Source: Terrimesophilobacter sp964651535 (GTDB lineage: Bacteria > Actinomycetota > Actinomycetes > Actinomycetales > Microbacteriaceae). From it: a DNA stretch of 64,000 nt. The stretch's first letter is position 1, and each line of letters begins with the position of its first letter. The position numbers and the translations under genes were made by a program. The notes under the pieces are model-generated. The model did no database searches. It saw only the letters and a program-made list of their open reading frames with translations, and had not been told where the DNA came from. The DNA is taken from contig CAZYYE010000002.1 of the NCBI GenBank assembly GCA_964651535.1, positions 124,001-188,000 on the forward strand, given 5' to 3'. Shown here in pieces: positions 32,919 through 40,385 of this stretch.

Positions 32919-34036
32919 GATCGTCCGCCCCGCCGCTTGCCTTCGTTCGAGTACCGGCCGCGATTGAGAGGCGCACGTCGCTCCTGACGACTTTGGCCAT
33001 CCTGAGCCTGGGCGTTCTCCCGTTCGAATCGCTTGACTTGTCTTTCCGCGTCGTATTTCGTGTACGCGTCCACGATCCTGCCAACGAGGCTGTGCCGCAC
33101 GACGTCGTCGCTCGTGAGGCGGACGAAGTGGATGTCGTCAATGTCCTCAAGAACGTGGGTGACGAGCTGCAACCCACTCGCCCCCGCCGGCAGGTCGATC
33201 TGGGTCACATCCCCGGTCACGACGATCTTCGAACCGAATCCGAGTCTCGTGAGGAACATTTTCATCTGCTCGGGGCTCGTGTTCTGCGCCTCATCGAGGA
33301 TGATGAAGGAATCGTTCAGGGTGCGTCCGCGCATATAGGCGAGCGGCGCCACCTCGACGGTGCCCGTCGCGAGCAGTTTCGGGACGACATCCGGATCCAT
33401 CATTTCGTTGAGCGCGTCGTAGAGCGGTCTCAGGTACGGATCGATCTTGTCGTTGAGGGTGCCGGGGAGGAATCCGAGCCGTTCGCCCGCTTCGACCGCC
33501 GGGCGGGTCAGGATGATGCGGCTGACCTCCTTGCGCTGAAGCGCCTGAACCGCCTTGGCCATGGCCAGGTAGGTTTTCCCGGTACCAGCCGGCCCGATAC
33601 CGAACACGATCGTGTTCTGATCGATCGCATCCACATAGTTCTTCTGGCCGAGGGTTTTCGGTCGGATGCTCTTGCCCCTCGTCGTGAGGATGGCCTGGCT
33701 GAGAAGTTCTGCGGGGCTCGACCCCGGATCGTTCCTGAGCATCCGCGCCGATGATTCCACCTCTGCGCGTTCAAGGTCCCGTCCGCTTCGCACCATGCTG
33801 ATGAGTTCCTCGACGAGTCGGCGGGCGGCCGCGACCTGCTCCGGGTCGCCTTCGAGCATGACCTCATTGCCCCGGACGAGAACACGCACGAGGGGAAACT
33901 GGCTCTCCACCGTCTTGAGCAGTCGATCCTGCGGGCCGAGGAGGCGAACCATCGCGATCCCGTCCACTTCGAACCGCTCGCGGGCAACCTGATCGCCGCC
34001 GTCGTCTCCCGGGTTCAGGTCTTCGCTACTGGCCAA
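32915..34036 (-). CDS. phoH: PhoH-like ATPase
   Basis: 373-residue RNA-associated ATPase of the PhoH/YbeZ family, usually coupled with ybeY. Walker A is GPAGTGKT near 153-160 and Walker B FIILDEAQN. A KH-like N-terminal domain (about 25-100) and a basic Arg-rich C-terminal tail flank the core. TTG 34036 is selected: it overlaps the HIT gene end by 11 bp and has GGAAGGAT just upstream. The open frame continues to 34198, but that part is the shadow of the HIT gene. Confidence 0.92.
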   Translation of the reverse strand: MASSEDLNPGDDGGDQVARERFEVDGIAMVRLLGPQDRLLKTVESQFPLVRVLVRGNEVMLEGDPEQVAAARRLVEELISMVRSGRDLERAEVESSARMLRNDPGSSPAELLSQAILTTRGKSIRPKTLGQKNYVDAIDQNTIVFGIGPAGTGKTYLAMAKAVQALQRKEVSRIILTRPAVEAGERLGFLPGTLNDKIDPYLRPLYDALNEMMDPDVVPKLLATGTVEVAPLAYMRGRTLNDSFIILDEAQNTSPEQMKMFLTRLGFGSKIVVTGDVTQIDLPAGASGLQLVTHVLEDIDDIHFVRLTSDDVVRHSLVGRIVDAYTKYDAERQVKRFERENAQAQDGQSRQERRAPLNRGRYSNEGKRRGGRS

Positions 34037-34394
34037 GGGATCCTTCCGGCAGTTCGCCGCCCGAGTCGGCGCCGAGAACGTGCGCGTGCACGTGGAAAAC
34101 AGTCTGTCCCGCGGCCTCGCCCTCATTGAAAACGAGTCGGAAGTCGCCACCGCAGTGCTCGTTGGCAAGGTGTTTCGCCGTCGCAACCACCTCCGCAAGA
34201 AGTGCGGGGTCGCCGGCGGCGAGTTCGGACACCGTGCGGTATTGCTCCGTCTTGGGTACGACGAGCAAGTGCACGGGCGCTTGCGGTTTGATGTCCCTGA
34301 CCGCGATGAGCGTGTCGTTCTCGAACACTATGTCGGCCGGAATTTCTCGCGCGACGATGCGCGTGAAAACTGTCGGTTCGGCACGTTCGGTCAT
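34026..34394 (-). CDS. HIT-family nucleotide-binding protein
   Basis: 122-residue histidine-triad hydrolase, HinT-like, which acts on nucleoside phosphoramidates or adenylylated compounds. The triad HVHAHVLG is near residues 100-107. Two ATGs (34403 and 34394) are in frame; the second is chosen because TAAGAT (34407-34402) lies 7 nt upstream, fitting the leaderless pattern seen elsewhere in the window. Sits between rsmE and phoH in the conserved operon, 53 bp after the rsmE stop. Confidence 0.92.
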   Translation of the reverse strand: MTERAEPTVFTRIVAREIPADIVFENDTLIAVRDIKPQAPVHLLVVPKTEQYRTVSELAAGDPALLAEVVATAKHLANEHCGGDFRLVFNEGEAAGQTVFHVHAHVLGADSGGELPEGSLGQ

Positions 34395-34407
34395 GGTCAC
34401 CATCTTA
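34395..34407 (-). promoter_or_regulatory. HIT-gene leaderless promoter (-10 box)
   Basis: TAAGAT at 34407-34402, seven bases, then ATG 34394. It would give an internal promoter for HIT-phoH-ybeY-corC-era downstream of hrcA-dnaJ-rsmE. Confidence 0.5.
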
Positions 34408-34446
34408 ACCGGTGCGCGGCCGCGGCGGGGCGAGGCGTTGTCGGGT

Positions 34447-35175
34447 CTACCAGCGGCCGAGCATCGCGTTGAGCACGGCGATCGCGGCCGGACCCGCCGT
34501 GCTTGCGCGGAGCACGTTGGAGCCGATGCGCACGCCGACGGCCCCAGCAGCCAGAAGCTGGGTCAGCTCGGCGGGAGCAATTCCCCCTTCCGGCCCCACG
34601 ACCACGAGAACATCCCTGCCGTCCGTGGCGAACGAAAGCAGCGATTCCTGGGCGGTCGGATCGAGTACGAGAACCTGGAATTCGTTGCCGAGGGAGGCAA
34701 GGTCAGCGGTCGTCGCGAGCGGTTTGAGCGCCGGAATGCGCGACCGGACGGATTGCTTCGTCGCCTCACGAAGAATGCTTCTCCAGCGCTGCTCGTGTTT
34801 GGACACCTTCGCCCCTACCCATTTCACAATGGATCGCGAGGCCGCCCACGGAATCACGCCGTCGACGCCGAGCTCGGTCGCAGCCTGAACGGCGAGCTCG
34901 TCCCGACCGCCTTTGGCGAGCGCTTGGGCGAGCCAGAGCTGGGGGCTCGGTTCGTCGTCGAAGAGCGTCGACTCTACGCGGAGCTCGAACGCGTCGCCAT
35001 CCACCGCGGCGACTGTGCCGGAGGCGATGAGCCCCCTCCCGTCGCCGAGCCTCATCCGCTCGCCCACAACGAGTCTGCCCACCGTGATCGCATGCCGCGC
35101 CTCCGACCCGGTGACGGTGATCGTGCCGCCCACAACAGCGTGGGAAGCATCGTCGGTCAGGTAGAAATGGGCCAC
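34447..35175 (-). CDS. rsmE: 16S rRNA m3U1498 methyltransferase RsmE
   Basis: 242-residue SPOUT methyltransferase that methylates U1498 of 16S rRNA. The N-terminal PUA-like part includes GSEARHAITVGRLVVGERMRLGDG. The SAM knot region shows LVVVGPEGGIAPAEL and IGSNVLRASTAGPAAI, the family signature. GTG start at 35175, 29 bp after dnaJ. Its presence between dnaJ and the HIT gene is the normal actinobacterial order. Confidence 0.95.
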   Translation of the reverse strand: MAHFYLTDDASHAVVGGTITVTGSEARHAITVGRLVVGERMRLGDGRGLIASGTVAAVDGDAFELRVESTLFDDEPSPQLWLAQALAKGGRDELAVQAATELGVDGVIPWAASRSIVKWVGAKVSKHEQRWRSILREATKQSVRSRIPALKPLATTADLASLGNEFQVLVLDPTAQESLLSFATDGRDVLVVVGPEGGIAPAELTQLLAAGAVGVRIGSNVLRASTAGPAAIAVLNAMLGRW

Positions 35176-35204
35176 CGAATCCGCCCGATCAGGTACTCAG
35201 TAGT

Positions 35205-36296
35205 TCACACATTGAGAAAACGATCGCGAAGCTTCTGGAACAGGCCCTGCTGGAATTGCGTGAGCACGGGGTCAGATTTCTTGCGCGTCGACGCGAACTG
35301 TTTGATCAGGTCAGCCGCTTTCGAGTCGAGCTTCGTCGGCGTGACAACCTGCACGCCCAGTTTCAGGTCGCCCCGGCCCGACCCGCGAAGGTGAGTGATA
35401 CCTCGATCCTTGACCGTGATGATGTCCGCGCTTTGGACACCCGGTCGGATCTCAACCGAGACAGGCCCATCGAGCCCCTCGAACTTTGCGGTGGTGCCGA
35501 GAATCGCATCCGTCATCTGCACTTCGAGGGTGGCAAGGAGGTCGTCGCCGCTCCGGCTGAAAATGTCGTGGTGCCGAACCTTCACCTCCAGGTAAAGGTC
35601 GCCGTTTGCGCCGCCGGCCGGTCCGACCTCTCCCTGCCCGGCGAGCTGGAGCCGCAAGCCGGTCTCGACGCCTGCCGGAATGTCCACGGTGACCTTGCGT
35701 CGGGCGCGAACCCTGCCCTGACCGCCGCAGCTCGGGCACGGATTGGCGATGACCGTGCCGTACCCCCGGCACGTGCCGCACGGGCTCGAGGTCATGACAT
35801 TCCCCAGGAGGCTTCGCACGGACCGCTGGATCTGGCCCGTCCCCTGGCAAATGTCGCACGTGACGGGCTGAGTTCCCTTGGCGCAGCATGAGCCCTCACA
35901 GGCTTCGCACACGACTGCGGTATCGACCTCGAGGTCCCTCGTGACTCCGAATACGACATCGGCAAGTTCCACCTCGATGCGCAGAAGGGCGTCCTGGCCC
36001 CGTTCGCGTCTCGACCGCGGACCTGTCGTTCGCTGCGCGGCGCCGAAGAATGTTTCGAAAATGTCGCCGAACCCGCCGAACCCTGCGCCGCCGGAGCCGC
36101 CAAGGTCGTACTGCTCTCTCTGCTGCGGGTCGGAAAGGACATCGTATGCGTGAGTGACGAGCTTGAACTTGTCCTGCGCCTCCGGGCCCGGATTCACATC
36201 CGGATGAAGTTCGCGCGCGAGCCGCCGGTACGCTTTCTTGATTTCCTCGGGCGATGCAGTCCGCTCGACGCCGAGTACCTGGTAGTGGTCTGCCAC
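35205..36296 (-). CDS. dnaJ: Chaperone DnaJ (DnaJ2 type, hrcA-linked)
   Basis: 363-residue Hsp40. The J domain carries HPDVNPG (about 33-39), followed by a short Gly/Phe stretch (GGSGGAGFGGFG). The zinc domain has four C-x-x-C-x-G-type motifs (CEACEGSC, CDICQGTG, CGTCRGYG, CPSCGGQG), and two C-terminal substrate-binding domains follow. Fourteen bases after hrcA, so it shares the CIRCE-controlled promoter. This is the second actinobacterial DnaJ; the dnaK-linked copy is not in the window. Confidence 0.96.
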   Translation of the reverse strand: MADHYQVLGVERTASPEEIKKAYRRLARELHPDVNPGPEAQDKFKLVTHAYDVLSDPQQREQYDLGGSGGAGFGGFGDIFETFFGAAQRTTGPRSRRERGQDALLRIEVELADVVFGVTRDLEVDTAVVCEACEGSCCAKGTQPVTCDICQGTGQIQRSVRSLLGNVMTSSPCGTCRGYGTVIANPCPSCGGQGRVRARRKVTVDIPAGVETGLRLQLAGQGEVGPAGGANGDLYLEVKVRHHDIFSRSGDDLLATLEVQMTDAILGTTAKFEGLDGPVSVEIRPGVQSADIITVKDRGITHLRGSGRGDLKLGVQVVTPTKLDSKAADLIKQFASTRKKSDPVLTQFQQGLFQKLRDRFLNV

Positions 36297-36310
36297 AAAT
36301 TTCCTTCGGA

Positions 36311-37333
36311 TTATTCCTCGCCGAGAAGGCGGGAGAGGTAGCGGGCGACGGCGCGCACCGCTGCCATATTGCTCGGATAGTCCATCCGCGTCGGGCCGAG
36401 CACTCCAACGCGAGCGAATTCTCCGCCCGATGAAGAATAGCCACTCGCGAGCACCGATGCTTCACCGAGGCCGAATGCCGCGTTCTCGCTTCCGATGCTC
36501 GTGGAGAGTCCGTGCTGATCCGGCTCCATCTCGGCGAACAACCGAAGCAGAGTGACCTGCTCCTCGATCGCCTCGAGCACGGGGACGATGCTGCCACCGA
36601 AGTCCTCAGCGGTCAGCGCGAGATTCGCCGCACCGGCCATGACGAGCTTCTCGGTGCGGTTCGCGGCAACCTGGTCTCGGAGGCTCGAGACGATCTCGGT
36701 CACGATCGGAGCGCGGGCCTGAGGGAATTCGCCCACCACGCCATCCAGTGCGGTTGCCGCGTCGCTCAGGAGGAGGCCGCCAAGTTTGACGTTGAGCTTC
36801 GCGCGGATGTCACCGAGGAACTCCTGGTCGAGCTCAGAGCCGATGTCGATATGCCGCTGTTCCACTCGACCCGTATCGGTGATCAGCACGATGAGGAGTC
36901 TCGTGGTGCTGAGCGGGACGAGTTCGATGTGCCGCACATGGGATCGGCCAAGCGTCGGGTACTGCACGAGCGCAACCTGATGAGTGAGTTGCGAAAGCAA
37001 CCGCACGGTCCGAACGAGCACTTCGTCCAGGTCCGTCGAATTCCCGAGGAACGTTTCGATCGCGTTTCGCTGAACCGGGGTCAGCGGACGAAGGTCCGCG
37101 AGCTGGTCCACGAACACGCGATACCCCTTGTCGGTGGGGATTCGGCCCGACGACGTGTGGGGCGCCACGATGAGCTCTTCCTCCTCCAGCATGGCCATGT
37201 CATGGCGGATCGTCGCCGCCGAGACGCCGAACGCATAGCGCTCGACGATGGATTTCGACCCGACGGGTTCGCGGGAGGCGACGTAATCCTGCACGATGAC
37301 TCTCAGCACATCGAGGCTGCGATCCGAAACCAT
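36311..37333 (-). CDS. hrcA: Heat-inducible transcription repressor HrcA
   Basis: 340-residue repressor of class I heat-shock genes. The N-terminal winged helix contains EPVGSKSIVERYAFGVSAATIRHDM, and the central GAF-like dimerisation region follows. ATG 37333 has an AGGAGGGGG site; the upstream in-frame start at 37399 would run through the CIRCE element and is rejected. A CIRCE-like operator lies 21 bp upstream of the start codon, consistent with autoregulation of hrcA-dnaJ and perhaps the genes beyond. Confidence 0.96.
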   Translation of the reverse strand: MVSDRSLDVLRVIVQDYVASREPVGSKSIVERYAFGVSAATIRHDMAMLEEEELIVAPHTSSGRIPTDKGYRVFVDQLADLRPLTPVQRNAIETFLGNSTDLDEVLVRTVRLLSQLTHQVALVQYPTLGRSHVRHIELVPLSTTRLLIVLITDTGRVEQRHIDIGSELDQEFLGDIRAKLNVKLGGLLLSDAATALDGVVGEFPQARAPIVTEIVSSLRDQVAANRTEKLVMAGAANLALTAEDFGGSIVPVLEAIEEQVTLLRLFAEMEPDQHGLSTSIGSENAAFGLGEASVLASGYSSSGGEFARVGVLGPTRMDYPSNMAAVRAVARYLSRLLGEE

Positions 37334-37353
37334 GCGCGCACCCCCTCCTGGTA

Positions 37354-37380
37354 TTGGCACTCTATCGTCAGGACTGCCAA
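37354..37380. promoter_or_regulatory. CIRCE element (HrcA operator)
   Basis: TTGGCACTC-N9-GACTGCCAA, the CIRCE spacing of two 9-bp arms around 9 bp, with one mismatch in the second arm and T-T-G in place of the usual T-T-A. It sits directly upstream of hrcA. Confidence 0.85.
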
Positions 37381-37540
37381 TTGTATCGCGACATACCACG
37401 AGTCAGGCGTTGCATGCGGACGGCAAGGGCAGTACCTTATGGGTGAGCCTCCGGCCTGCCCTCCTCAGGAGAGTCGCGCCAAGGCTGGCCCAGTCCGAAC
37501 CCAACCGGGATCGCGTTCGACCATCTGAAAGGCAAGATTA

Positions 37541-37951
37541 ATGACTGATCAAACACCCCCGGCCGCAGCGCCGCAGCCGGCGGCACCGTTGACGGCTGCC
37601 GAGGACAAGCAGTGGGCCATGTGGTCGCACTTTGGCGGGATCCTCTGGCTCCTCCCATCGCTCATCATCTTCCTGGTCTTCAAGGACCGCGGAACTCTCG
37701 TGAAGCAGGAGAGCAAGGAAGCCCTCAACTGGCAGATCACTTTCCTGATTTTCTACATCGGCTGGGCGATCATCGGAGCCATCCTGACGTCGGTCCTCAT
37801 CGCGACCGGCGCGTGGAGCATCCTGTGGCTTCCGACGCTCATCGGATGGCTCATCTACCTGGCGAACGTCCTGTTCTCCGTGATGGGCGGCGTGAAGGTT
37901 AACGGCGGCGGCAGCTACCGCTACCCGATCAACTTCCGTTTCATCAAGTAG
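37541..37951 (+). CDS. DUF4870 membrane protein (copy 1)
   Basis: 136 residues with a Pro/Ala-rich N-terminal tail and three to four membrane spans. The DUF4870 pattern is clear: WSHFGGILWLLPSLIIFLVFKDR, EALNWQITFLIFYI and the C-terminal YPINFRFIK. Function unknown; family members are small inner-membrane proteins with a Tic20-like look. AAAGG ribosome site. Followed by a UUCG-loop terminator and then a second DUF4870 gene. Confidence 0.88.
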   Translation: MTDQTPPAAAPQPAAPLTAAEDKQWAMWSHFGGILWLLPSLIIFLVFKDRGTLVKQESKEALNWQITFLIFYIGWAIIGAILTSVLIATGAWSILWLPTLIGWLIYLANVLFSVMGGVKVNGGGSYRYPINFRFIK

Positions 37952-37968
37952 CACTCGGCAACAGTTTG

Positions 37969-37998
37969 GGAGAGTCGGGCTTTCGAGCCCGGCTCTCC
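37969..37998 (+). terminator. Intrinsic terminator with TTCG tetraloop
   Basis: GGAGAGTCGGGCT-TTCG-AGCCCGGCTCTCC forms a 13-bp stem closed by a stable TTCG loop, followed by TGCTTT. It separates the two DUF4870 genes. Confidence 0.85.
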
Positions 37999-38005
37999 TG
38001 CTTTA

Positions 38006-38389
38006 ATGGTGGTTATGACAGAGCCCATGCCTCAACCAGAAAACCCCTACCAGGCGTCACAACCGCTCAGCCCCTCCGACGAGAAATTGTGGGCACTCCT
38101 CGTTCACATCGGGGGGATCTTCTTCAACTTCCTCCCCGCACTCATCGGCTACCTCGTCCTGAAGGACCGTGGGCCGTTCGTGCGCCAGCACACGGGTACT
38201 GCCTTGAACTTCCAGATCACGCTCGTGATCGCGTACGTCGTCGGTGCCATCACGTCGCTGCTGCTCATCGGTTTCCTGATTATGGGCGCAGCCTACGTGC
38301 TCAACATCATCTTCAGCATCCTCGCCGCGGTCGCCGCGAACAGGGGCGAGACGTACGAGTACCCGCTCGCGATCAAGTTCATCAAGTAG
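38006..38389 (+). CDS. DUF4870 membrane protein (copy 2)
   Basis: 127 residues; a diverged tandem paralogue of the preceding gene with the same landmarks: LLVHIGGIFFNFLPALIGYLVLKDR, TALNFQITLVIAYVV and YPLAIKFIK. Function unknown. Possible starts are ATG 38006 and ATG 38015; a T-rich TTTAAT stretch just upstream makes a very short or absent leader possible. Because a strong terminator precedes it, it should be transcribed independently of copy 1. Confidence 0.88.
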   Translation: MVVMTEPMPQPENPYQASQPLSPSDEKLWALLVHIGGIFFNFLPALIGYLVLKDRGPFVRQHTGTALNFQITLVIAYVVGAITSLLLIGFLIMGAAYVLNIIFSILAAVAANRGETYEYPLAIKFIK

Positions 38390-38394
38390 CAACT

Positions 38395-38467
38395 GTTCCC
38401 TGAGCGCCACCCTGAGGAGGGCGTAGCCCGTCTCGAAGGGGAGACCGAAGGCCGTCCCGGAGGGAAC
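38395..38467. repeat. Compound palindromic intergenic repeat element
   Basis: A 73-bp element bounded by GTTCCCT and AGGGAAC inverted ends. Inside are GGGC-GTA-GCCC and GTCTC-GAAGGG-GAGAC hairpins. The stretch CCCTGAGGAG followed by a stem matches the layout of the 39-bp units in recO on the opposite strand. It fills the gap between the second DUF4870 gene and hemW and may serve as terminator for both. Confidence 0.65.
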
Positions 38468-38479
38468 CCCGCCGATCAC

Positions 38480-39709
38480 TCAATCGGTGTGCAGGAGCGC
38501 GCGCACCACGGCATCCGCGAGGAGCCTGCCGCGCAACGTGAGCACAACCCGCCCGGCGAGCGCTTCGGGACCATCGACAAGACCGTCCGCGATGAGCGCG
38601 GCGATCGCGGTGCGCCCGCGGGGGGTGAGTTCGTCCGTCGGCAGACCGTCGCTGATGCGCGTCGCGAGCATGACCCGCTCCACCCTGTGGGTTTCTTCGT
38701 CGAGGCTCTCCCTGCCTGCCGCCGGTGACTGTCCCGCACGAATTCGCTCGCCGTACGCGGAAGGATGCTTCACGTTCCACCACCGAACACCGCCCACGTG
38801 GCTGTGCGCGCCCGGTCCGATCCCCCACCAGTCATGCCCCTGCCAGTATGCGAGGTTGTGGCGCGATCGGTGGGCGTCTCCTCTGGCCCAATTGCTCACC
38901 TCGTACCATTCGTATCCGGCGGCGGCGAGCATCCGATCCGCGAGTTCGTACTGCTCCGCCGCGAGGTCATCGTCGGGCGTCGCCACTTCGCCGCGGCGAA
39001 TCTGGCGGGCCAGCTTCGTTCCGTCCTCGACGATGAGCGAATAGGCGCTCACGTGGTCCGGTTCCTGTGCGAGCGCAGACTCCAGGGACACCCGCCAGTC
39101 GTCGAGGCTCTCCCCCGGGGTGTTGTAAATGAGATCGAGGCTCACGTCGAGGCCAGCATCCCTCGCCCACGCGACCACGAGCGGGACGCGCGAAGGGTCG
39201 TGGGTGCGTTCGAGCGTAGCGAGCACGTGAGGCACCGCGGATTGCATGCCGAAAGACACTCGCGTGAACCCCGCGGCCCTCAGCGCGAGGAGGTAATGAG
39301 CATCGACCGAGTCGGGGTTCGACTCGGTCGTGACCTCGGCGTCGGGCGCCAAACCCCATGTGCCGCGGACCGCATCGAGCATGGCCGCGAGGTCGGACGC
39401 CGGAAGGAGGGTAGGCGTTCCTCCGCCGAAGAACACCGTCGATGCTTTGCGATCGGGAACGCCGGATCCCGCGAGCACCGACCCGGCGAACGCGACCTCG
39501 CTGATCGCCTGGGCCGCATAGTCGGATCGTTTCGACCCGCGCAACTCGTCTGACGTGTAGGTATTGAAATCGCAGTACCCGCAGCGCACGCGGCAGAACG
39601 GCACGTGCACGTACACGCCGAAGTGTCGACTGGCCGCAGCATCCGCCGCGGACGCCGGCAGCAGCCCATCGGTCGGCGCAGGATCGGCGATCGGAAGGGC
39701 GGAGGGCAC
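38480..39709 (-). CDS. hemW: Radical SAM coproporphyrinogen III oxidase/HemW-like haem protein
   Basis: 409 residues. Radical SAM motif CRVRCGYCDFNTY (C-x3-C-x2-C) near residues 39-51 and FFGGGTPTLL further on. HemW is thought to be a haem chaperone rather than a true oxidase, and the C-terminal HemN_C domain (about 310-400) is present. Two adjacent GTG codons (39712, 39709) are possible starts; the second lies 6 nt after GACAAT, fitting a leaderless start. Usual place between lepA and hrcA. Confidence 0.93.
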   Translation of the reverse strand: MPSALPIADPAPTDGLLPASAADAAASRHFGVYVHVPFCRVRCGYCDFNTYTSDELRGSKRSDYAAQAISEVAFAGSVLAGSGVPDRKASTVFFGGGTPTLLPASDLAAMLDAVRGTWGLAPDAEVTTESNPDSVDAHYLLALRAAGFTRVSFGMQSAVPHVLATLERTHDPSRVPLVVAWARDAGLDVSLDLIYNTPGESLDDWRVSLESALAQEPDHVSAYSLIVEDGTKLARQIRRGEVATPDDDLAAEQYELADRMLAAAGYEWYEVSNWARGDAHRSRHNLAYWQGHDWWGIGPGAHSHVGGVRWWNVKHPSAYGERIRAGQSPAAGRESLDEETHRVERVMLATRISDGLPTDELTPRGRTAIAALIADGLVDGPEALAGRVVLTLRGRLLADAVVRALLHTD

Positions 39710-39721
39710 CACCCCATTGTC
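39710..39721 (-). promoter_or_regulatory. hemW leaderless promoter (-10 box)
   Basis: GACAAT at 39721-39716 followed after six bases by GTG 39709. It lacks T at the first position, so it is a weaker match than the others. Confidence 0.35.
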
Positions 39722-39728
39722 GCGCAGT

Positions 39729-40385
39729 TCAGGTGAGCGGATCGGAGAGCGAGCGGAAGTATCTGCGCGTGATCGCGGACTGAATGAGCCTGAGCACGGG
39801 ATAGACCGCCCACCACTGCCACGCCGACGGCCTCGAGAACGAGCGGACGGTCAGCCACACGGAACCATCCTCCGTCCGGTCGACGATGAACGCTTCCTCG
39901 CCCATTTCAGGGTGCCCGGGGAGCGTCCCATACGCGAAACCCTTGCGATTCGGCTCATCGATGACGTAAATGACTCGGCATGGGGCCCGAAAACGCACGG
40001 GGCCGATCGGGAGCACGAGAGTTGCGGTGTCGCCCGGGGCGATGAAAGTCTGCCCCTCCGCACCGTATACGACCTCGTCGACATGGGAGGCATCGGGGGC
40101 GATCGGTGCGCCGTCCGAATCGTACGTGATCGGAGTGTAGGTGCCTTCAGTGACGTGCGACGGCGAATCCTGAACCCGCACGTCCATTCCGGAATTGCGC
40201 TGGATGCCCCAGCTCAACGTGGCCTGCCACGCGTGCTCCCAACGGGAGACGCCATGGCCGATGCGCGAGCGCCGCTCGAACGGGCGAAAGCCGGCCGGCG
40301 GAAACGTCATGAGGTCCGCGGCCTTCGTGCCGCCCACCGCGCCGTAGTTCACGGTGCGCAGCCAAGCGGACTGCCTCGCCATCAC
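39729..40385 (-). CDS. DUF1990 family protein
   Basis: 218-residue protein of the DUF1990 family, with typical segments NYGAVGGTKA, PIGPVRFRAPCRVIYVIDE, FAYGTLPGHPEMGEEAFIV and FSRPSAWQWWAVYPVLRLIQ. The fold resembles a lipid/START-like barrel, but no reaction is known. The GTG 40385/ATG 40382 pair overlaps the lepA stop, so it is translationally coupled to lepA. Conserved family, unusual place within the lepA-hemW pair. Confidence 0.88.
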   Translation of the reverse strand: MMARQSAWLRTVNYGAVGGTKAADLMTFPPAGFRPFERRSRIGHGVSRWEHAWQATLSWGIQRNSGMDVRVQDSPSHVTEGTYTPITYDSDGAPIAPDASHVDEVVYGAEGQTFIAPGDTATLVLPIGPVRFRAPCRVIYVIDEPNRKGFAYGTLPGHPEMGEEAFIVDRTEDGSVWLTVRSFSRPSAWQWWAVYPVLRLIQSAITRRYFRSLSDPLT

